Part shown: one piece after another, positions 49,729-59,382 of the stretch | Layout: each line of letters begins with the position of its first letter | How positions within the stretch are numbered: position 1 is the stretch's first letter | DNA from: Brevundimonas sp. EYE_349 | GTDB lineage: Bacteria; Pseudomonadota; Alphaproteobacteria; Caulobacterales; Caulobacteraceae | Length of the DNA: 64,000 nucleotides | NCBI RefSeq assembly: GCF_023147505.1 | Contig: NZ_JAHXPB010000008.1 | Span: 62,001 to 126,000 of the forward strand | Direction: 5' to 3' | The notes under the pieces: generated by a model | The model's input: the letters and a program-made list of their open reading frames with translations, nothing else | What the model was told of the DNA's origin: nothing | Database searches by the model: none | Translations under genes and position numbers: made by a program

Positions 49729-50136
49729 TCAGCCGAACAGTTGAAGACCCGGCGGCGCGTAATCGGTCGGCTGCCCCTGACGGCGGCGAAGAGCATAGTC
49801 CACGCCGGTCTGAACCGCGCGCTCATCGGTCGGTTTGGACAGGACGCCGATGGTGCCCGCGACGCCGTTGCGCACCATGCCCGGATTGGCCGTCATGAAC
49901 AGGACGCTGACGCCCATGTCCTGGCCCAGTTCGCGGCCCAGATCGATGCCGGTCGCACCGTCAGACAGATGGATGTCGACAAGGGCCAGATCGACATCGT
50001 TCTCGCGGGCGATGTCGCGCGCGGCCTTGGCGGTGGCGGCCACGCCGATCACGTCGTGTCCCAGGTCCTCCAGCACAAAGCGGAGTTCCATGGCCACGAG
50101 GGCTTCGTCTTCGATGATGAGAATGCGAGCGGTCAT
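49729..50136 (-). CDS. Single-domain response regulator
   Basis: 135 residues from the ATG at 50136. A stand-alone receiver domain: acidic pocket in ILIIEDEAL, phospho-acceptor Asp in DLALVDIHLSDG, Thr/Ser in VLFMTANPG, Lys in VLSKPTDE. There is no output domain. It lies 64 bases downstream of the HWE kinase on the same strand, so it is probably its partner. A longer start at 50193 lacks support. Confidence 0.9.
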   Translation of the reverse strand: MTARILIIEDEALVAMELRFVLEDLGHDVIGVAATAKAARDIARENDVDLALVDIHLSDGATGIDLGRELGQDMGVSVLFMTANPGMVRNGVAGTIGVLSKPTDERAVQTGVDYALRRRQGQPTDYAPPGLQLFG

Positions 50137-50200
50137 GGCGGGGAAGGTTTGATCGTTGGCGTACGTAACGCGGTTTAGAAGGATGGGTTTCAATGAAAAG

Positions 50201-52138
50201 TTATAGCCCGCCCGAGATCGCGGCTCGGCGGCGCGACAGGGCGGTGGCGGGCAAATCCACGATGACCTTCAACCCGTCCGGGTTCCATTGCCGATCCAGC
50301 TTGCCGCCCAACTGCCCCTGCACCGACAGTGTCGCCAGCGACGATCCGAAGCCCGAGCGTGTCGGCGGTCCCTCGACACGCGGACCATCGCGCTCGGTCC
50401 AGGTCAGGATGAAGCGATCCTCGTCTCTGGTCGTGTTCAGCAGCACGGTCCCGGCCTTGTCGGACAGGGCTCCGTATTTTGCGGCGTTGGTGGCCAGTTC
50501 GTGGAACAGCAGGGCGACGGATGTCGCCGCCTGGTCGTCGAACACCGCATCGTCCCCGTCGATGATGACGCGCGGCAGGCCAACCTCGTCGGCATAGGCT
50601 CTGAACAAGTCCGCCAGGAAGGTGTGCAGGGTCGTGGCGCCGATCGTCGTCCTGGACGTTTCGGTGTGGGGGCGAACAAACTCGTGCGCGCGCGCTAGGG
50701 CGGCGATGCGCGTGCGCAGCGAGGCCGAAAAAGCCTTGGCCTCCGGATACTGGCGCGCAGACAGGGCGACCAGAGCCGCCACGACGGCGAAGATGTTCTT
50801 GATGCGGTGGCTCAGCTCCTGGCTGACCAGCTCGCGCCCCTGCTCCAGCCGTTTCAGCTCGTCGATGTCGGTGCAGGTGCCGAACCAGCGGGTGATCCGC
50901 CCCTCGTCGTCGTGGATGGCTACGGCGCGGCCCAGCGTCCAGCGATAGGCGCCGCTGTGGTGTTTCAGCCTGTACTCGATCTCATAGGGATCGCCGGTCG
51001 CCAAGGAATGGCGCCAGACCGTCCAGGCCCGCTGCTGGTCTTCGGGATGGAAGATGTCGTTCCAGCCCTCGCCGTCCGTCGAGCCGACCGGGACGCCGGT
51101 GAACTCGTACCAGCGGGCGTTGTAGTAGTCGTGGAAACCGTCTGGCAGGGTCGACCAGACCATCTGCGGCATGGCGTCGGTCAGGATGCGGAAACGGGTT
51201 TCGCTTTCGCTTAGCGCCCGCGTCGTCGCGGCCAGATCGGTCTCGATCTGCTTGCGCTTGGTGATGTCGACGGCGACGCCGGGCAGGCGTACGGCGGCGC
51301 CGGAGCGGTCGTACTCGACCTGACCGCGCGCCAGCACCCACCGTTCCTGGCCGTCCACGACCAGCCGGTATTCGCTGATGAAGATCCCTTCGTCGTCGAG
51401 ACCGCGCTGGATGTCCTGACCCAGCCGATCAGCATCGTCGGGATGGACGCTGCCGCGAAACACCTCGATCGGAGCGCCGTCGCGGGCGGCGACGGGGTCG
51501 ACACCGTACATGCGCGCGAACCGCTCGTCGGCGACCACACGGTTCGAAGCGATATCCCAGTCCCATGAGCCGACATAGGCCGAGGCCTCGATAGCCAGCT
51601 GAGCCGTTTTCTCGCTGCGGTCTCGGTCCAACAGGGCGCGGCGCAGCTCCAGCTGGGTCATGACCTGGGCCGCCAGAGTCCGCATGGCCGTGGCCTGAAG
51701 TTCGGTCAGCCCCTCTGGGCGCGGCCGGTGATCCAGCACGCACAGCGCGCCCAGGGGCGCCCCCTCTGGCGACTTCAGCGGATAGCCGGCGTAGAAGCGG
51801 ATGTGGGGCGCGCCCGTGACCAGCGGATTGTCGGCGAAGCGACCGTCCTGTTCGGCGTCGGTCACGATCAGCGGCTGATCGCCGAGCATGGCGTGGGCGC
51901 AAAAGGAAACGGGACGCGGCGTCTGCGGAAGGCCCAGGCCGACCTCGGCCTTGAACCACTGCCGCTCGGCGTCCACCAGGCTGACGGCGGCCATGGGCGC
52001 GTCGCACAGACGCGCCGCCAGATTGGCCAGATCGTCGAATGCGGCCTCAGGCGTGGTGTCCAGCACCCCGTATCTGTTCAGCGCCGCCAAGCGATCCGCC
52101 TCGTCCCACCGGGAACACTCGACTTCTGGGTGGTTCAA
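50201..52138 (-). CDS. HWE-family sensor histidine kinase (GAF-PAS-PAS)
   Basis: 645 residues, no membrane segment, so cytoplasmic. Order: GAF (about 15-160), PAS (about 185-295), PAS (about 310-425), then the HWE kinase domain. The phospho-acceptor is H444 in QELSHRIKNIFAVV. The N-box FHELATNAAKYGALS has the diagnostic His, and the WTERDGP segment the Trp-x-Glu. HWE kinases are common in alphaproteobacteria and often sense light or redox. The PAS lacks an obvious LOV cysteine motif. It pairs with the receiver at 49729. Confidence 0.93.
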   Translation of the reverse strand: MNHPEVECSRWDEADRLAALNRYGVLDTTPEAAFDDLANLAARLCDAPMAAVSLVDAERQWFKAEVGLGLPQTPRPVSFCAHAMLGDQPLIVTDAEQDGRFADNPLVTGAPHIRFYAGYPLKSPEGAPLGALCVLDHRPRPEGLTELQATAMRTLAAQVMTQLELRRALLDRDRSEKTAQLAIEASAYVGSWDWDIASNRVVADERFARMYGVDPVAARDGAPIEVFRGSVHPDDADRLGQDIQRGLDDEGIFISEYRLVVDGQERWVLARGQVEYDRSGAAVRLPGVAVDITKRKQIETDLAATTRALSESETRFRILTDAMPQMVWSTLPDGFHDYYNARWYEFTGVPVGSTDGEGWNDIFHPEDQQRAWTVWRHSLATGDPYEIEYRLKHHSGAYRWTLGRAVAIHDDEGRITRWFGTCTDIDELKRLEQGRELVSQELSHRIKNIFAVVAALVALSARQYPEAKAFSASLRTRIAALARAHEFVRPHTETSRTTIGATTLHTFLADLFRAYADEVGLPRVIIDGDDAVFDDQAATSVALLFHELATNAAKYGALSDKAGTVLLNTTRDEDRFILTWTERDGPRVEGPPTRSGFGSSLATLSVQGQLGGKLDRQWNPDGLKVIVDLPATALSRRRAAISGGL

Positions 52139-52146
52139 CGCGGCGT

Positions 52147-52169
52147 CCTTTCAGGCCGGGCCTGAAAGG
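52147..52169. repeat. Hairpin upstream of the HWE kinase gene
   Basis: CCTTTCAGG and CCTGAAAGG make a 9-base stem with a CCGGG loop. It lies in the 95-base gap between the hydrolase stop and the kinase ATG. No T-run follows on the minus strand; it may be a terminator-like or leader structure. Confidence 0.5.
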
Positions 52170-52233
52170 GCCTGGTGCGTTTTTCGTAAGTGCCTCAATG
52201 CCTCGACCCGACAAAGCGTTGCAAGCCGGCTTT

Positions 52234-53412
52234 TCAGTTCGTCGGCCGTCCGACTTCCTCCACATCCATCGTCGTAACGCCGGCGGGCGCAGGCGTCGTG
52301 GTTTTCGGGCGTTCCAAGGCGGTCAGGCGGGCGTTGATGGCGGCGACCTCATCGCGGGTCGGCAGGCGCCGACCGCCCAGACTGGCCACGCCGACCACCC
52401 GTTGCTGGCCGTCGATCTCGACGGTCCGGATTGGCGCGTCCTTGGCCGCAGAGGCCGGAGCGTCGGGGTCGGGTCCGCCGGTCGCGGCGCCGGCCGCCAT
52501 GACCGTGCGCGGGCGCGAGAAGCGCGCCTCGTCGATGGCCGGCTCGCGTCCCTTGTAGACGTTGCGGAAGGCGGCGGTCTCGCCATAGACGCCCTTCCAG
52601 CGATAGAAGATATGCGCTCCGATCTGCGTGACCTTGGCGACCGTCGGCGCCCACCAGGGATGCACATAGTCGGCGTGATAGTGGGTGGCGGTGCCGACCT
52701 GCTGCGCGACAGCGCCGTCCAGCGCCTTTTCCGCCACACGACGCGCCCGATCCCACGCCCAGGCGACCGGCGCCTGAGCCAGGGAGCCGTCGCAGGTGAA
52801 GCTGAACTGGCATCCCGTGGTCCGCTCGGCCCCCTCGAACACCACGCCGCAAACGGTGTTGGCGTAGTTGGGATCACGCACCCGGTTCAGGACGACCTGG
52901 GCCACCCCGGCCTGGCCGCTGTCCGGCTCGAGCGCCGCCTCGAAATAGACCGCCTGGGTCAGGCAGCGCAGGGCCCGGCGGCGATCCTCGGCGCTGCCCT
53001 TGAAGACGAAGGGCTGGGCCGGGCGCAACGCGCCGGATACCGGGGCCATGGCGGCGTTGAGACGCTGGGCCTCCAGACCACTCTTGCCAGGCTCCAGCCC
53101 TGGCTTGCCGGCCAGGGTCAGGCTTTCCCATCCTGGCGTCAGACCGTAGAGCGCCGGCTGCAGAAGATTGGGATCGTGCCGCATGGCCTCGGCCAGCTGC
53201 GCGGGGGTAAGCCGCGCCTTGATCGCCGCCAGCCCGTCCACCCCAAGGTCGCCGCCAGTGATGCGCGACACCGCCTCGGCCGTGCGGTCCGCGTCGGGGC
53301 GAACGCTGGAGCCGGCCGCCATGGCGACGCCCAGCACCGCGCCCGCCGCTGGCAGGGCCGCCGCCGAACGCCGCAGCGTCTTAAACATCGTCTTCCAGAG
53401 CGGCAGGGTCAT
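52234..53412 (-). CDS. SleB-type cell wall hydrolase (Hydrolase_2), paralogue A
   Basis: 392 residues. The N-terminus has a basic start and hydrophobic stretch (signal or anchor). The hydrolase domain is about residues 145-270: LTQAVYFEAALEPDSGQAGVAQVVLNRV, TVCGVVFEGA, TGCQFSFTCDG and THYHADYV. SleB-like domains cleave peptidoglycan (lytic transglycosylase or amidase in spores); the role in non-sporeformers is wall remodelling. The C-terminal third is Pro/Ala-rich and probably unfolded. A paralogue is at 58200. Confidence 0.88.
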   Translation of the reverse strand: MTLPLWKTMFKTLRRSAAALPAAGAVLGVAMAAGSSVRPDADRTAEAVSRITGGDLGVDGLAAIKARLTPAQLAEAMRHDPNLLQPALYGLTPGWESLTLAGKPGLEPGKSGLEAQRLNAAMAPVSGALRPAQPFVFKGSAEDRRRALRCLTQAVYFEAALEPDSGQAGVAQVVLNRVRDPNYANTVCGVVFEGAERTTGCQFSFTCDGSLAQAPVAWAWDRARRVAEKALDGAVAQQVGTATHYHADYVHPWWAPTVAKVTQIGAHIFYRWKGVYGETAAFRNVYKGREPAIDEARFSRPRTVMAAGAATGGPDPDAPASAAKDAPIRTVEIDGQQRVVGVASLGGRRLPTRDEVAAINARLTALERPKTTTPAPAGVTTMDVEEVGRPTN

Positions 53413-53611
53413 TCAGGGTCCGACAGGGCGTTCGACAACGTCGCCAAGCGCCAGAGGTTCGCGCCTTTAACGACAAACCTAGACCAATTTCCGGCGACAC
53501 GGCGACCGCCGTTACGTCGTGTATCGGCCGGCGCGGTTCAAGATGGGGTGGCCGGTGACGACGCAGGGTGTAAAGCTGTGGTCAGTTCGCCTGATCGAGA
53601 CGGGACCGGGG

Positions 53612-56600
53612 ATGCGTAAAACCAGGGACGACAAGGCGTCGTCGTGGCGCATAAGGGCCGCCGACCGGTGGCTGGTCGGACTGGCCCAGTTGTCGACCCC
53701 CTCCGTCGCTGGGCGTGTGATGATCGGCGGCGGTTTCGCGGCGGCGGCCCTGATCGCGCGTGCGGCGCTGTCGGTGATCTATGGCGAACTCACCGGCTTC
53801 ACCATTCTGCTGCCGGCGGTCAGCCTCGCGGCGCTGGCGGGCGGCTGGACCGCAGCCTTGGTCGCGCTGGTGATCTGTATAGGCGGAGGCTGGGTCATTC
53901 TGGGCGTGACCGCCACGGGCAAGGACGGCGTGCTGAGCGCGATCGGTCTGGTGGCCACGGTCAACTTCATCATGGTCGGTCTCTTCATCGCCGCCGTCAG
54001 CGCGGCCCTGCGCGGCGCCTTGCTGCGGATCAGCGAGAGCGAGACCCGGTTTCGACAGTTGGCGGACACCACGCCCGCGCCCATCTAGCTGCGCAACGCC
54101 GATGGCGCGTTCCAATTCGCCAACGCCGCCGTCCTGAAACTGCATGGTCTGGATCAGACGGCGCTGGCTGAAGGCGGCTGGCGGCAGGCCATACACCCAG
54201 ACGATTTGAAGAGGATCGACCTCTTGGAGGCCGAGGCCGCCAAGACTTGCCAACCCTACGAATTCGAGGTCCGCGTACGCGGAACGAACGACGACTGGCG
54301 CTGGATGCGCGCCATCGCGCGCCCGCGTTTCGACGATCAGGATCGGTTTCTCGGCCACACCGGGATCGCCTTCGACGTGACCGACAGCCACGCGGCGCTG
54401 GAGGCCTCGGCGCGGGCCGAGCGTCGCCACGCCTTCTTGCTGGGCCTCAGCGACCGACTGCGTGACCAGACCGATCCAGAAGAGATCATGGGGCAGGTCG
54501 AGAACGCCCTGGGCGGCCTGCTGGACGCCGAGCGGGTCGGCTATGGGGAGATCGATCAAGCGGCCGGCGTCGTAACCATGAGCCGCGACTGGACCGCCGG
54601 CGTCGCCAGCGCCCAAGGCCAGTTCGCCCTGGACGCCTTCGGCCCAGAATTGATCGCAGACCTTTCCGAGGGCCGCACCATCCAGATCGAGGATGTTCGC
54701 CAGGACCCCCGCACCGCCGACTCCGCCGACGCCTTCGACGCCATCCAGACCCGCGCGTTGATCCGCGCGCCCCTGATCCGCAACGGGCGACTGCGCGGCT
54801 TCCTTTACGTCCACGCCTCACAGCCGCGCGCCTGGACCGAGGCGCAGGTCAGCCTGGTCGAGGAGGTCGCCGCGCGGACCTGGGCCGAGGTCGAACGCGC
54901 CCGCGCCGAGCACGAGACCCGCGAGAGCGAGCAGCGGTTCCGCGTTATCGCCGACACCGCCCCCGTTCTGATCTGGGTGACGGGCCAGGACGGGCGCCGC
55001 ACCTTCGTCAACCAGACCTATGTCGACTTCCATGGCGCAGACTACGAGACAGCGCGCGACCTGGACTGGCGCGTGGCGATCCACCCTGACGATCAGGCGC
55101 GCATCTTGGCCGAGTCCGTCGCCGGCGAGGCGTCGCGCGCGCCCTTTTCCCTGGAGGCCCGCTATCGCCGACATGACGGCCAATGGCGCTGGCTGAAGTC
55201 GTTCTCGCGCCCGCGTCTCTGCGGCTCGGAAGTGATCGGTTTCGTCGGGGTGGCCTTCGACGTGACAGAGACCCGCGCGGCCCAGGCCAGGCTTGAGGAA
55301 TCCGAAAACCGCTTCCGCACCGTCGCGGACAGCGCGCCTGCCCTGATCTGGATGAGCGACGACGCGGCCCAGCTGATCTTCGCCAATCGGCGCTACCGCA
55401 CCTTCTTCGGCGTGGAAGGCCAGACCCATCTGCCGGACAGCTGGCGGCGCCTGGTGCATGGCGACGACGAGACGGTCTTCTCGGCCGCCTTCATGCGCGC
55501 CTTCGAGGCGCGGGATCGGTTCGAGGCCCTGACGCGGGTGCAGCATCCGTCGCTGGGCCTGCGCTGGCTGCGCACCGAGGGGGTGCCGCGCTTCGACGCG
55601 TCCGGCCTGTTCCAGGGCTATGTCGGGGCCTGTCTGGACGTGACCGACGCCAAGCGGGCCGAGGACGACCTGAAGCGGATCAACGAATTGCTGGAGGAAC
55701 GGGTCGACGAGGCGCTGATCGAAAAGGCCCAGGCCGAGGCCCAGCTGATGCACGCCCAACGGATGGAGGCGGTCGGGCGTCTGACCGGCGGGGTGGCGCA
55801 CGACTTCAACAACCTTCTGACCGTGGTGATCGGCGCACTGGACATCATTTTGCGCAGCGACGATCCGGCCAAGCGCAGGAAGCTGGGCGAGGCCGCCCTG
55901 GCCGCCGCCCGCCGGGGCGAGAGCCTGACGCACCAACTGCTGGCCTTCTCGCGACGCCAGGCGCTGCGGCCCGAGCCCATCGACCTGAACGCCCTAATCC
56001 GCGAGGGAGAACCGTTGTGGCGGCGCGCGGTCGGCGAGGCGGTGGACTTCAAGGTCAAGCTGAAGCGCGGCGGGGCGCTCGCCAATGTCGATCCCGCCCA
56101 GTTCGAGGCGGCCCTGCTGAATCTGATCGTCAACGCCCGCGACGCCCTGGGCGACGTGACCGGACACAAGGGGCGCGGCGGGGCGCACATCACCGTGCAG
56201 ACGCGCGAGGCCCAGGTCGCGGCCGGCGAAGTCGCCGAACTGGCCCCTGGCCGTTATGTCTGCGTCGCGGTGATCGACAACGGCGAAGGGATGTCGCCTG
56301 ACATCGTGGACCGCGTGTTCGAACCGTTCTTCACCACCAAGGGTGTCGGCAAGGGCACCGGCCTGGGTCTAAGCCAGGTCTATGGCTTCGCGCGGCAGTC
56401 AGGCGGCGGGGCCCAGATCGTCTCGGCGCCGGGTCAGGGGGCGGAAATCCGGCTCTATCTGCCGGCGCTGTCGCGCGACGACCTGGCCGTCGAAGGCGCG
56501 CCTGTCGAGACGCACGCCAGCCGCATCGAGGGCGGCCGACTGCTGCTGGTCGAGGACGATCCAGGCGTGGCGGCGGTGGCGCTGGAAATCCTTGAGGAAC

Positions 56601-56899
56601 TGGGGCTGGACGTCGATCTGGCGGAAGATGGCCAAGAGGCGCTGCGCGCGCTGGATCAGGCCGCGTTCGACATGATGCTGACGGACGTCGTGATGCCCGG
56701 CGGGATGAGCGGCGTCGATCTGGCGCGCGTCGCAGCCCGATCCTGGCCCGAGATGCGGATCGCCCTGGTGTCGGGTTACGTCGGCGACGATGTGGACGAG
56801 GTGCTGGCCGACACGCCTTGGCCGCTGCTTCGGAAACCCTATTCCTCGGACCAGCTTCGCGGCCTGCTGGAACAATTGACCGCCGCGCCTGTCGGCTGA
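53612..56899 (+). pseudogene. Hybrid sensor histidine kinase interrupted by an amber codon
   Basis: From the ATG at 53612 the frame reads DUF4118-like membrane helices (about residues 30-140), then the start of a PAS domain, and hits TAG at 54086-54088 (codon 159). The same frame continues without break to 56899: the rest of the first PAS, a GAF domain, two more PAS domains, HisKA with H730 (GGVAHDFNNL), HATPase and a receiver with D1025. The stop falls inside a PAS strand, TTPAPI-stop-LRNADGAFQ, where Trp is expected, so a single TGG-to-TAG change explains it. It is a disabled gene, a readthrough site, or a sequencing error. Fragment products would be 158 residues, and a downstream piece from a TTG at 54206. 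Confidence 0.85.
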
Positions 56900-56912
56900 C
56901 CCGCAAAGAAAA

Positions 56913-56937
56913 ACGCGCCGCAGAGCCTGCGGCGCGT
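56913..56937 (-). terminator. Rho-independent terminator of the DUF6481 gene
   Basis: Arms ACGCGCCGCA and TGCGGCGCGT (10 bases), 5-base loop. On the minus strand the stem is followed by TTTTCTTTG. It also lies 13 bases after the kinase stop, so it can serve both convergent genes. Confidence 0.9.
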
Positions 56938-56959
56938 CGATCATTCGAAAAGCCGATCT

Positions 56960-57316
56960 TTAGCGGCGCGCCTTTCGGGCGGCGTAGCGGGCGTCGCGCT
57001 TGGCCTTCTGCTCTTCCTTGGTCAGTTGCTTGCGGGCCTTGCGGTCCGCGCGCTTCTCGGCGTCGATCTCTTCCTGAGCGGCGAGTTCGGCGGCGATGCG
57101 AGCGGCTTCCTTCTCGGCCTTTTCGCGACGCAGCTCGGCCTTGGCCAGTTCGTGCTGCTGGCGCAGGGCTTCCTTTTCGGCGGCCCGCTTCTCGGCCAGC
57201 TTTTCGAACTCGGGATCAGGCGCGGCGGCCTTGGGCTTGAACTTGGCGAGCAGCGCCTTCTTGGCGTCCTGCTGGGCGGAGATACGGTCGGAGAATCCGG
57301 TCTTCAGATCTTTCAT
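56960..57316 (-). CDS. DUF6481 charged helical protein
   Basis: 118 residues. The N-terminus MKDLKTGFSDRISAQQDAKKALLAK is the recognisable part of this alphaproteobacterial family. The rest is almost wholly charged helix (Lys, Arg, Glu, Ala), for example EKLAEKRAAEKEALRQQHEL, likely a long coiled coil or single helix, ending in a very basic tail. It may bind nucleic acid or ribosomes, but this is not shown. It has its own terminator. Confidence 0.8.
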   Translation of the reverse strand: MKDLKTGFSDRISAQQDAKKALLAKFKPKAAAPDPEFEKLAEKRAAEKEALRQQHELAKAELRREKAEKEAARIAAELAAQEEIDAEKRADRKARKQLTKEEQKAKRDARYAARKARR

Positions 57317-57566
57317 GCGAAAGCGTCAGGGTTCCTTGTGAGCGGCCAGGAGCGGCCGTCGGGGGTCAGGCGGCGAAGAAAACGCGCGGCCCGAAGCGGG
57401 GCGCACAAAGCCGATATGCGGGCGAAAATCAAGGTTCGCGGCGATGAAATCGACGGCCGCCAAGATTCGATTGGCGGTGGCGTCCTCGCCGCAACACCGC
57501 CATGCAGGCAGGAAGCTTCTGCCGGACGACAAGCGCCGCCGCCCGGCAGACCCGCCTTTTCAGGGC

Positions 57567-57749
57567 TTAGCGCGGCTTCTGCGACTGGCCGACCACTGTG
57601 CCGGCCGCGCCCCCGACGGCTGCGCCGACAGGGCCGCCGACCACGGCGCCCGCGACCGCGCCGCTGGCGGCCTTCTGTTCGATGGTGGTTCCGCAGGCGG
57701 CCAGGGCCAGGGTTCCCAAGACGGCAGCGGCGGTGATGGCGATTTTCAT
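57567..57749 (-). CDS. Glycine-zipper lipoprotein
   Basis: 60 residues from the ATG at 57749. Signal with lipobox LAAC, then a GxxxG-rich segment, GAVAGAVVGGPVGAAVGGAAG, typical of small glycine-zipper outer-membrane lipoproteins. The role is unknown; such proteins associate with membranes through the zipper. The region between this gene and DUF6481 (57317-57566) shows nothing convincing. Confidence 0.75.
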   Translation of the reverse strand: MKIAITAAAVLGTLALAACGTTIEQKAASGAVAGAVVGGPVGAAVGGAAGTVVGQSQKPR

Positions 57750-58199
57750 GGGCGTGTCTCCAAAAGCCACGCTTGAACGCCGAATCCGGCTTCGCGGTTC
57801 CAGCGGCTCGCCTTCAGTCGCGCATTACCTGACCGGTCACATTTCACAACCGCATCAGCCCGAACCTTTAGTCATCGACATCAACTACGCCCATTTATGA
57901 CAAAGTTATCACAGAAAACAATACAGTATTGACGACATTGATTTCACCCTAATCGTCCGTTTTTGGCCACATCGTCGGCGACTGCTGAAAAATACCTAGG
58001 CGCTTCTGTCCCTTAACAGCCCGATTGCGAATCGACCACATTGCGGCCATAAAAGACTGGCTATAGGCCCGTCCTCGACGCCCGGGCCAGTGAGCCGAGC
58101 GCCGGATTCTGCAGGCTGGAAAGCGACCGAAAGCGTCGCCTGGCCGGCAAGACTACCCCGGGGGCCGCGTTTCTCGCCCTGCTGAACAGGACTACCTCG
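57750..58199. other. Intergenic region with an AT-rich core
   Basis: 450 bases without a supported gene. The stretch 57880-57990 is the most AT-rich in the neighbourhood (runs such as TTTATGACAAAGTTATCACAG) and contains TTGACG at 57929-57934 and TAATCG at 57950-57955, which are imperfectly spaced. It must hold the promoters of the glycine-zipper gene (minus) and the hydrolase at 58200 (plus). No RNA fold was recognised. Confidence 0.45.
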
Positions 58200-59363
58200 T
58201 TGTCGCATTCCTCGCAGACGCGCGCCCTTCTGCGCGCCGATCGTGTGGCCAGGATGAAGCCCATGACGGCCGCCGCAGCAATCGGGGGTCTGGTGGGTCT
58301 GGCGATCGGATGCGCCTATCTTGGCGGTACGGCTGCGCGCGCGACGACGCTGCGCGCCCAGGCCGAACGGATTCAAGGCGCCACCGCAGCCGGCTTCACC
58401 GAAGAAGCCCTGGCCGCCGCAGCAGGCGGCCTGGACGCCAGCGCCCTGACCATTGCACGTCGGCACGATCCCTATACCAGCGCCGGGTCCGCCCAGCGTG
58501 ACCGCCAATCCGAATTGCTGGCCGCTCGTCTTGAACAGCTTCGCGCCTCGGACGGTTCCAGTCTTCGTCGCGCCAGCCTGACGGCGCCCGACCCCGCCCG
58601 ACCCTTCCGCATGGACCACGCGCTGGACGCCAGCCGCGATCTGGATTGCCTGACGCAAGCCGTCTATTACGAAGCGCGCGGCGAAGGGTCTGACGGCATG
58701 AAGGCCGTGGCCCAGGTGGTTCTGAACCGCGTTCGCCATCCGGCCTTCCCCAAGACCATTTGCGGCGTGGTGTTCCAGGGCGCCGCGCGCAGCAGCGGAT
58801 GCCAGTTCTCCTTCACCTGCTCCGGCGTGATGCGCGGCCGGGTCAACGCCTCGGCCTGGACCCGCGCGCGTTCTGTCGCCTCCAGCGCCCTGTCCGGTTC
58901 GGTCTTCGCCCGCGTCGGCAACGCCACCCATTTCCACACCACCAATGTCGCGCCCGGCTGGCGTTCGTCGCTGGTGCAGGTCAGCCAGGTCGGGAGCCAT
59001 CTGTTCTATCGCTTCGGCGGGCGTTCGGGCGGCGGCAACGCCTTCACCTACGCCGCCCGTCCGTCGACCGAGGCCGAACGTCCGCGTCTGGTCCAGGCCA
59101 GCCTGAACCCCGTCGAGACGGCCCGTCAGGCCGGGCAGGCCGTGGCCTATTCGCTCGTTCTGGCGCAGGAGGGGCTCAGCGTCCCGACGGCCCACGGAGC
59201 CACGCCCCAGTCGCGCTCAGCGACCGCTCAAACCCCGACGCAGACTTCGGCCCAAGCCGTCGCTCGCACGACCGGCGCCGCATCGCCAGCCGCGCGCCCT
59301 GCCCGCCCCGCCGAGACGGCCACCAAGGCCGAGATGGCCGAAACGGCCGCCAGCCCCGCCTGA
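58200..59363 (+). CDS. SleB-type cell wall hydrolase (Hydrolase_2), paralogue B
   Basis: 387 residues if started at the TTG at 58200; ATGs at 58254 and 58263 would still retain the hydrophobic N-terminal segment (AAAIGGLVGLAIGCAYLGG). The domain at about 140-265 parallels paralogue A: LTQAVYYEARGEGSDGMKAV, TICGVVFQGAAR, GCQFSFTCSG and THFHTTNV. The C-terminal 100 residues are Ala/Thr/Pro-rich and low complexity. It is convergent with nadC. Start choice is uncertain. Confidence 0.87.
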   Translation: MSHSSQTRALLRADRVARMKPMTAAAAIGGLVGLAIGCAYLGGTAARATTLRAQAERIQGATAAGFTEEALAAAAGGLDASALTIARRHDPYTSAGSAQRDRQSELLAARLEQLRASDGSSLRRASLTAPDPARPFRMDHALDASRDLDCLTQAVYYEARGEGSDGMKAVAQVVLNRVRHPAFPKTICGVVFQGAARSSGCQFSFTCSGVMRGRVNASAWTRARSVASSALSGSVFARVGNATHFHTTNVAPGWRSSLVQVSQVGSHLFYRFGGRSGGGNAFTYAARPSTEAERPRLVQASLNPVETARQAGQAVAYSLVLAQEGLSVPTAHGATPQSRSATAQTPTQTSAQAVARTTGAASPAARPARPAETATKAEMAETAASPA

Positions 59364-59382
59364 TTGGCGGCGGCGGCGCGGC

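Noticed and set aside
54206..56899. The downstream part of the interrupted kinase as an independent gene
   Set aside because: It would start with a TTG in the middle of a PAS domain and without a ribosome site, so I treat both parts as one broken gene.
57326..57532. 68-codon open frame upstream of DUF6481 on the minus strand
   Set aside because: No ribosome site, no domain, and composition unlike the neighbours; too weak to call.
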